The notes under the pieces are model-generated. The model made no database searches, was not told the DNA's origin, and saw only the letters and a list, made by a program, of their open reading frames with translations. A stretch of DNA of 12,692 nucleotides, taken from contig JBHHXR010000090.1 in the NCBI GenBank assembly GCA_046757205.1, positions 1 through 12,692 of the forward strand, written 5' to 3'. This stretch comes from JBHHXR01 sp046757205. GTDB taxonomy: Bacteria > Pseudomonadota > Alphaproteobacteria > Rhodobacterales > Rhodobacteraceae. Of the stretch, positions 8,508-12,692 are shown in pieces. Position numbers and translations under genes: made by a program. The number at the start of each line of letters is the position of its first letter. Within the stretch, counting starts at the first letter, position 1.

Positions 8508-9521
8508 TCAGCGCTTGTTGTAATCGCGGTACCAATCGACAAAGGCGCGCACGCCGTCACGGATGGCGGTCTGCGGGCGGTACCCGGTCAACTGCCGCAA
8601 CAGATTGCAGTCGGCCCAGGTTTCCGGAACGTCGCCCTTCTGCATGTCCATGTAATTGCGTGCCGCCTTGCGCCCGGTCGCCGCCTCGATCTCCTCGATG
8701 AACCGCGACAGGCTGACCTTGTCGGAGTTTCCGATATTGACGATGCGAAAGGGCGCGACCGGGCTCAGCGTGTCGCCGTCGGCGATATCCTGTGGCGTCT
8801 CCGGCTCCTGCGGCGGCGTGTCGATCAGCAGGCGGATGCCGCGCACCAGATCGCCGACATAGGTGAAATCCCGCGCCATGTTGCCGTGGTTGTAGACGTC
8901 GATCGGGCGGTCGTTGAGAATCGCCTCCGTGAACCGGAAGAGCGCCATGTCAGGGCGCCCCCAGGGGCCGTAAACCGTGAAAAACCGGAACATCGTGGTC
9001 GGCTGTTTCCAAAGATGCGCATAGGCGTGCCCCATGCTCTCGGTGGCCTTCTTGGTCGCCGAATAGAGCGTGAGCTGCGTGTCGGCCTGATCGGTCTCGA
9101 CGAACGGCATCTTTTCGTTGGCGCCATAGACCGATGACGTGGAGGCCATCAGCAGATGCTCGACAGGCGCCTCGCGCACGCATTCCAGCACGTTGAACGT
9201 GCCGATCAGGTTGGAGTTGACATAGGCGCGCGGGTTTTCCAGCGAATACCGCACGCCGGCCTGCGCCGCGAGATGCACCACGACCTGCGGCTCGTTGCCG
9301 GCAAAGGCCTCCGCCAGCGCCGCCTCGTCCTCCAGCATCGCCTCGGTTGCCGAGAAATGCTCGTGCTGCATCAGCATCTGGTGGCGGCGGCGTTTCAGCG
9401 TCACGTCGTAATAGTCGGTCATGCCGTCATATCCGACGACGCGAAATCCCTCTTCCAGCAGAAGCCGGCAGAGGTGGTATCCGATGAATCCTGCCGATCC
9501 GGTGACAAAAACGGTGCGCAT
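8508..9521 (-). CDS. NAD-dependent epimerase, UDP-glucuronate 4-epimerase type
   Basis: An extended short-chain dehydrogenase/reductase of 337 residues that interconverts UDP-glucuronate and UDP-galacturonate, as in LpsL and CapI relatives, in the cytosol. The NAD site GSAGFIG is at 8-14, followed by DYYDVTLKRRR, a signature of this epimerase group. The catalytic pair is Tyr153 and Lys157 (YSATK) with Ser/Thr of STSSVYG just before, and RFFTVYGPWGRPDMALF is family-typical. The ATG at 9521 is preferred because it begins the Rossmann strand at residue 3 and has GGGGA 9 nt upstream. An ATG at 9569 forms TGATG with the preceding stop and has a good AAAGGA at 7 nt, adding 16 residues; it could also be the initiation point. 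Substrate is inferred; N-acetyl-hexuronates are possible given the TviB-type partner. Confidence 0.88.
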   Translation of the reverse strand: MRTVFVTGSAGFIGYHLCRLLLEEGFRVVGYDGMTDYYDVTLKRRRHQMLMQHEHFSATEAMLEDEAALAEAFAGNEPQVVVHLAAQAGVRYSLENPRAYVNSNLIGTFNVLECVREAPVEHLLMASTSSVYGANEKMPFVETDQADTQLTLYSATKKATESMGHAYAHLWKQPTTMFRFFTVYGPWGRPDMALFRFTEAILNDRPIDVYNHGNMARDFTYVGDLVRGIRLLIDTPPQEPETPQDIADGDTLSPVAPFRIVNIGNSDKVSLSRFIEEIEAATGRKAARNYMDMQKGDVPETWADCNLLRQLTGYRPQTAIRDGVRAFVDWYRDYNKR

Positions 9522-9568
9522 TCCGTGCTTTCCCCGCCGCTGCCCGCCGCTGTTCCGGGCGGTTGGCA

Positions 9569-11599
9569 TCAGGCGGTCCTTTCCAGTTTGACCGGCCTGT
9601 CGCGCGCGGGCGAGGGCCCGTGCAATTCCTGGCCTTTGAAATGAGCAACCGTATGCGCGAGAACGCGCCCGACCGCAAACAGTTCCTCTGCCCGGGTGCT
9701 CGCAGCGAGTTTCATGCGGGCGAGGTCGCGCGGGTCGCGCGTAATCGTCCCGAGTTTCTGTGCATAGTCGGCGAACCGCGGTGCCTCGGCGCTGTCCAAC
9801 AGCATTCCGGTCCGCCCGGCATCGAGCGCCTCCGTCGCGCCGCCGGCCGGTGTCGCCACGACCGGCACCCCCGTGGCCTGGGCTTCCAGCAGCACGTTTG
9901 GCAGCCCCTCATGCTCGGAGAGCAGGCTCAGGACATCCATTTTTCCGAGCCAGAACCCGACATTGTGCGAATGACCGACAAACAGGATACGGCCCGCCAC
10001 GCCGAGACGGGCGGCAAGTTCTCGGCACTCGGAGAACTGGCGTCCTCCGCCGACGAGCACGAACCGCCAGCGAGGATCCGCGCTCAGCAAACGCGCCGCG
10101 AATTCGATCCACAGCCGGGGCCGCTTGTTCGGCTCGAAGCGGAAGACGCCGCCCAGCGTAAACCCGGCGCCGCGGGTCCGGGCATCGAAATCGTTCCACA
10201 GGTCGATCTCGTGCTGCGCCGCGTCCGTTGGGGGCCGCTCGATCGCGTTGGGGATGACGGTAAACGCGCTCCACGGCAAATCCAGCCATCTGCAGTAGGC
10301 GCGCGCCGCCGCCCGGTTGTTGGCCGTGAAACTGACCCCGGGCACGCGGGCCAGCGCCGCATACATGTCACGAAACTCCTGTTTGGCGATATTCGTCCGC
10401 AGGTTTGGCGGCATCCCGCGCAGGCTGAGGACGATGCGGGGAACGCCCGCGGCGAGGGCTGCAAGCGCCGCCATCAGGACGGCACCGTCCTGCCAGACGT
10501 AGACGACCTCCGGACGCCGACGCTTGATGACCGGCAGCAGCCGTTCCAGGCCGAACACGGCTGGTTTGGGAATGATCGGCAAAAGATCGGTCAGGATTTC
10601 GTACCTGCCGGGGAAGGCCGGCTCTGCCGGCGTCGCGCGGGAGAGGTCCGTCAGCCGAAGTCCGCACGCCTCGGTCTCGGTCACATGAAAGGCGTTACCG
10701 GCAACCTTGGACGCGTTGGAGACGGATATTTCGATTGGGCCCTCCACCGCAACTCCCGCGATCGGTTGTCCCGACCGCGCACGCTCCGACAGCGCTCGGG
10801 CGATCCGCACCAGTTGTCTTTCGGCGCCGCCCGCGCCGAGCGAACCGGTTACCATCAGCACACCTTCCAGGCTTTGAGGCCGGCACTGTCGCGGCTCTCG
10901 GTCCTCGAACATGAGAAGCGCGCTCTTGAGGGCCGCCGCGGTGGTGCAGGCGGCATCGCGCGCCCGCGGGGCGATCGCGGCCATGGCCTGCCGCGCTCGC
11001 GCCACCTGGGCAACGATTTCGCGGGCCGAGGCCGACAGGCGTTCATCCTCGATGTCAGACAGCACCTCGGCGGCCTCGAGGAACTCACCGCGGGTCTTCA
11101 GCCGCCTGGCGTACAGAACCCTTGGCCTCGTGGCAGAGGGATCCTTGCCGATCGCCGCACGAAAACACCGGTCGGCCGTAACATCGAATGACAGTTCACT
11201 CCACAGCTCGGCAACGCGCAGCAAATCCTCGGCGTCGGAGTTTTCGTTGACGCCGAGCTGCTCCACCAGCCGGCCGCCCTCGCCGGCCTTTCCGGCCCGG
11301 CGCAGCCAGCGCAGGTGCAGCCGGAACGCGATCGGGTTTCGCGGAAACCGCCGGTGCAGGGCGGCCCAGGTCTCCGGCAATCCGTCACGCCGTCGCGTCA
11401 GTTCCAGAAGCCGCGCGGCGATCACCTGGCGCTCTTCGCTTTCCGGTTCTTCGGCGACCAGTCCCAGGGCCCGGGGCAGGCGGGCGGCGGCGTCCTCGGG
11501 CGATGCCGCGCCGTCAAGGAGACTTTCGCAGGGCACTGCGGCGAAATCCCCCGGATCGGGCATTGCGCCGCCGCGCAGATAGGGCGCCAGAAGGTCCAT
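9569..11599 (-). CDS. Glycosyltransferase family 4-like protein with N-terminal TPR-like region
   Basis: A 676-residue, probably cytosolic or membrane-associated, transferase that adds a sugar to the capsule repeat. The N-terminal 245 residues are helical and Ala/Leu/Arg-rich, with TPR-like spacing (for example near 120-190: WSELSFDVTADRCFRAAIGK and EFLEAAEVLSDI). The GT-B domain starts at about 250 with VTGSLGAGGAERQL (GGAER 257-261). The C-terminal half holds GVFRFEPNKRP, FVLVGGG and the EX7E motif with Glu564 and Glu572 in EGLPNVLLE, all GT4 hallmarks. The frame extends upstream of 11599, but that part overlaps the previous gene and is not coding-like. ATG 11599 makes a TGATG overlap with that gene's stop. 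Donor and acceptor sugars cannot be told. Confidence 0.85.
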   Translation of the reverse strand: MDLLAPYLRGGAMPDPGDFAAVPCESLLDGAASPEDAAARLPRALGLVAEEPESEERQVIAARLLELTRRRDGLPETWAALHRRFPRNPIAFRLHLRWLRRAGKAGEGGRLVEQLGVNENSDAEDLLRVAELWSELSFDVTADRCFRAAIGKDPSATRPRVLYARRLKTRGEFLEAAEVLSDIEDERLSASAREIVAQVARARQAMAAIAPRARDAACTTAAALKSALLMFEDREPRQCRPQSLEGVLMVTGSLGAGGAERQLVRIARALSERARSGQPIAGVAVEGPIEISVSNASKVAGNAFHVTETEACGLRLTDLSRATPAEPAFPGRYEILTDLLPIIPKPAVFGLERLLPVIKRRRPEVVYVWQDGAVLMAALAALAAGVPRIVLSLRGMPPNLRTNIAKQEFRDMYAALARVPGVSFTANNRAAARAYCRWLDLPWSAFTVIPNAIERPPTDAAQHEIDLWNDFDARTRGAGFTLGGVFRFEPNKRPRLWIEFAARLLSADPRWRFVLVGGGRQFSECRELAARLGVAGRILFVGHSHNVGFWLGKMDVLSLLSEHEGLPNVLLEAQATGVPVVATPAGGATEALDAGRTGMLLDSAEAPRFADYAQKLGTITRDPRDLARMKLAASTRAEELFAVGRVLAHTVAHFKGQELHGPSPARDRPVKLERTA

Positions 11600-12456
11600 C
11601 AGACCGCGCCCGCCAGCACGGCGCCGGCGTGACGGGCCTTTCGCCCGCGTTGCGGTTTCGCGAAGCGCTCGAAGTACCGCTCGTTCCAGATTTCCAGAAG
11701 CCTGTTTTCGAATTCCGGCGCGTAGTGGGAAAGCGAGCCCCTCTCGTCCTTCAGGGCGCGGGCCTGCCCGAAACGCTCCATTTCTTCCGTGGGATCGAAA
11801 TACTCGGCACCGAGATCTTCCAGAACCCAGCGGAGCACCGAAATGAATGCCGCCCGGGAGGGAATTCGCTCGCCGTTCGCCATGGCCGCGTTGCAATGCG
11901 TGACGAACACGCAGCGCGGCAGCAATTCCACAATCTCGCCGATATCGCGGTGCAGCCACGCCGCGTCGCAGTGGCGCAGGGTCATGTTCTGAAGAAGCCA
12001 GCGATCGGTAGCACTCAGGCGTCTGAAGACCCGGCTGGCAGACAGGAATCGCCGCTTCTCCTCCTCGGTCTCGCCCGAAGCCAGGGCCCAGAACTTTCGG
12101 GCTCTTTCACGGTCGCAAAGGAAGGCGGCGAAGTGGCGGGCCACGTGGTTCCACTGCACATGCGTGTCGGCCACCATTGCGATCTTGGCCGAAGAAATCT
12201 CGACAAAGTAGAGATCGGACGGTGCGTGAAGCAGCCGCCTGTTTTGGGCTTCGTCGATGTTGGGCATCAACAGCGGGCGCACCGCCTCGATCGGCGCGAA
12301 GGCGCGTTTGAGGTAGCGGATCTGCTGCAGCGCCTCGGCGCTTGAATGGGTGTAGCCGTAAATCCTGCTGGAATTGACCCGGTAGCGGTATCTTTTCGCA
12401 CCCAACCTGATCGGGTTGGCGATGCGGCAGGAACCGATCGGCGTGATGGTCAGCAT
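11599..12456 (-). CDS. Unknown capsule-operon protein, possibly SGNH-hydrolase-like
   Basis: A soluble-looking 285-residue protein that I do not firmly recognise. It begins with a hydrophobic strand and IGSCRIANP (Ser9), a block-I-like Ser in a glycine-serine turn as in SGNH/GDSL and GSCFA families. SLSHYAPEF with His244 near the C-terminus resembles the block V His, but the usual DxxH is SLSH here, so the active-site Asp is not identified. VFVTHCNAAMANGERIPSR (about 190-208) resembles the strand-loop of such folds. No signal peptide or membrane span. ATG 12456 is chosen because GGAG lies just upstream and the motif starts at once; the GTG at 12495 lacks a ribosome site. It is the first gene of the operon and overlaps the glycosyltransferase by TGATG. 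A role as polysaccharide acyl- or deacyl-modifier is inference. Confidence 0.6.
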   Translation of the reverse strand: MLTITPIGSCRIANPIRLGAKRYRYRVNSSRIYGYTHSSAEALQQIRYLKRAFAPIEAVRPLLMPNIDEAQNRRLLHAPSDLYFVEISSAKIAMVADTHVQWNHVARHFAAFLCDRERARKFWALASGETEEEKRRFLSASRVFRRLSATDRWLLQNMTLRHCDAAWLHRDIGEIVELLPRCVFVTHCNAAMANGERIPSRAAFISVLRWVLEDLGAEYFDPTEEMERFGQARALKDERGSLSHYAPEFENRLLEIWNERYFERFAKPQRGRKARHAGAVLAGAV

Positions 12457-12514
12457 GTCCTCCCCACTCGCTCGAGGCAGGCGCACCGTGCGCACTGCTT
12501 GTGGGTAAGGATTT

Positions 12515-12552
12515 GATTAATCGGTTAATGAATCGTGAAGATCGCCACGCAA
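12515..12552 (-). promoter_or_regulatory. Possible operon promoter/operator with ATTAA-N4-TTAAT palindrome
   Basis: In the AT-rich leader upstream of the first capsule gene, ATTAA (12516-12520) and TTAAT (12525-12529) form an inverted repeat; GATTAATC (12515-12522) is itself a perfect palindrome. Reading the minus strand, TTGCGT (12552-12547), 17 nt, then ATTAAC (12529-12524) is a weak sigma-70-like pair whose -10 would lie in the palindrome. The spacing of its TTAA halves (4 nt) does not fit the CtrA site TTAA-N7-TTAA. Low confidence. Confidence 0.3.
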
Positions 12553-12604
12553 TATGCCAAACGCCTCAAAAACTGCCGGTAAGCTATTTAAAAGACGAGG
12601 AAAA

Positions 12605-12692
12605 TTAGAACGAGTGGTGATCGGTGTCGCCGGCCGGCCTCGGCGCCGGAACCGTCCTTTTCCACCAGATATTTGCCCACAGCCGTGGATAG
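12605..12692 (-). CDS. Possible C-terminal end of an unknown minus-strand gene
   Basis: From the window edge a minus-strand frame of about 28 codons reads to a TAA at 12605-12607, with residues such as PRLWANIWWKRTVPAPRP. It has GC-rich third positions (roughly three quarters), and the base composition falls sharply to AT-rich DNA right after the stop, as expected at a gene end. It is too short to assign to a family, and the other minus-strand frames here are partly open too. If real, it lies 148 nt upstream of the first capsule gene start and could belong to the same locus. Confidence 0.3.
   Translation of the reverse strand, partial: YPRLWANIWWKRTVPAPRPAGDTDHHSF

Noticed and set aside
9563..11191. 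Plus-strand frame of 542 codons opposite the glycosyltransferase.
   Set aside because: It is antisense to the EX7E and GGAER motifs; open frames opposite GC-rich genes are expected.
12515..12529. CtrA-type binding site (TTAA-N7-TTAA).
   Set aside because: The two TTAA halves are only 4 nt apart, not 7.
12670..12692. DnaA-box-like TATCCAC on the minus strand at the right edge.
   Set aside because: A single imperfect match with no cluster or AT-rich unwinding region; likely chance.

Overview
High-GC chromosomal DNA from an alphaproteobacterium, most likely a Rhodobacterales-type organism. This rests on base composition, the lon - small HU-like gene - tRNA-Val order and protein character; no rRNA or other lineage marker is present. 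The left part is housekeeping and reads on the plus strand. The right two thirds is an accessory surface-polysaccharide block reading on the minus strand.

Left part (1-3415, plus): the lon protease gene, cut at its 5' end, is followed by an imperfect hairpin with a short T run, a small HU/IHF-family DNA-binding protein gene (GTG start), tRNA-Val(CAC), a histidine phosphatase gene and tRNA-Val(TAC). Both tRNAs encode CCA and are nearly identical. Each is preceded by a similar promoter-like arrangement.

Junction (3416-4294): a 96-nt convergent spacer with a GC hairpin is followed by an unusual minus-strand gene. Its product has a CxxC and two membrane segments resembling DUF3624, then an internal twin-arginine signal, then a 12-cysteine C-terminal domain. 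It lies between the tRNAs and the capsule genes, separated from the latter by 186 nt without a convincing gene, and is the least explained gene here.

Capsule block (4295-12456, minus): read in transcription order, the genes are a possible SGNH-type protein, a glycosyltransferase with an N-terminal TPR-like region, a UDP-glucuronate-4-epimerase-type SDR, KpsM permease, KpsT ATPase, KpsE export protein and a TviB/WbpA-type UDP-N-acetylhexosamine dehydrogenase. Genes overlap (TGATG, GTGA, ATGCCTGA) or lie at most 64 nt apart, so they probably form one translationally coupled operon. Together they make UDP-uronic-acid precursors, transfer sugars and move a group-2-type capsular polysaccharide across the inner membrane. 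Outer-membrane export (KpsD/Wza type) and KpsC/KpsS linker genes are not in the window. KpsT has intact Walker A and B but substitutions in the Q-loop, signature and H-loop.

Right edge (12457-12692): an AT-rich leader with a small palindrome lies upstream of the operon, then possibly the last codons of another minus-strand gene.
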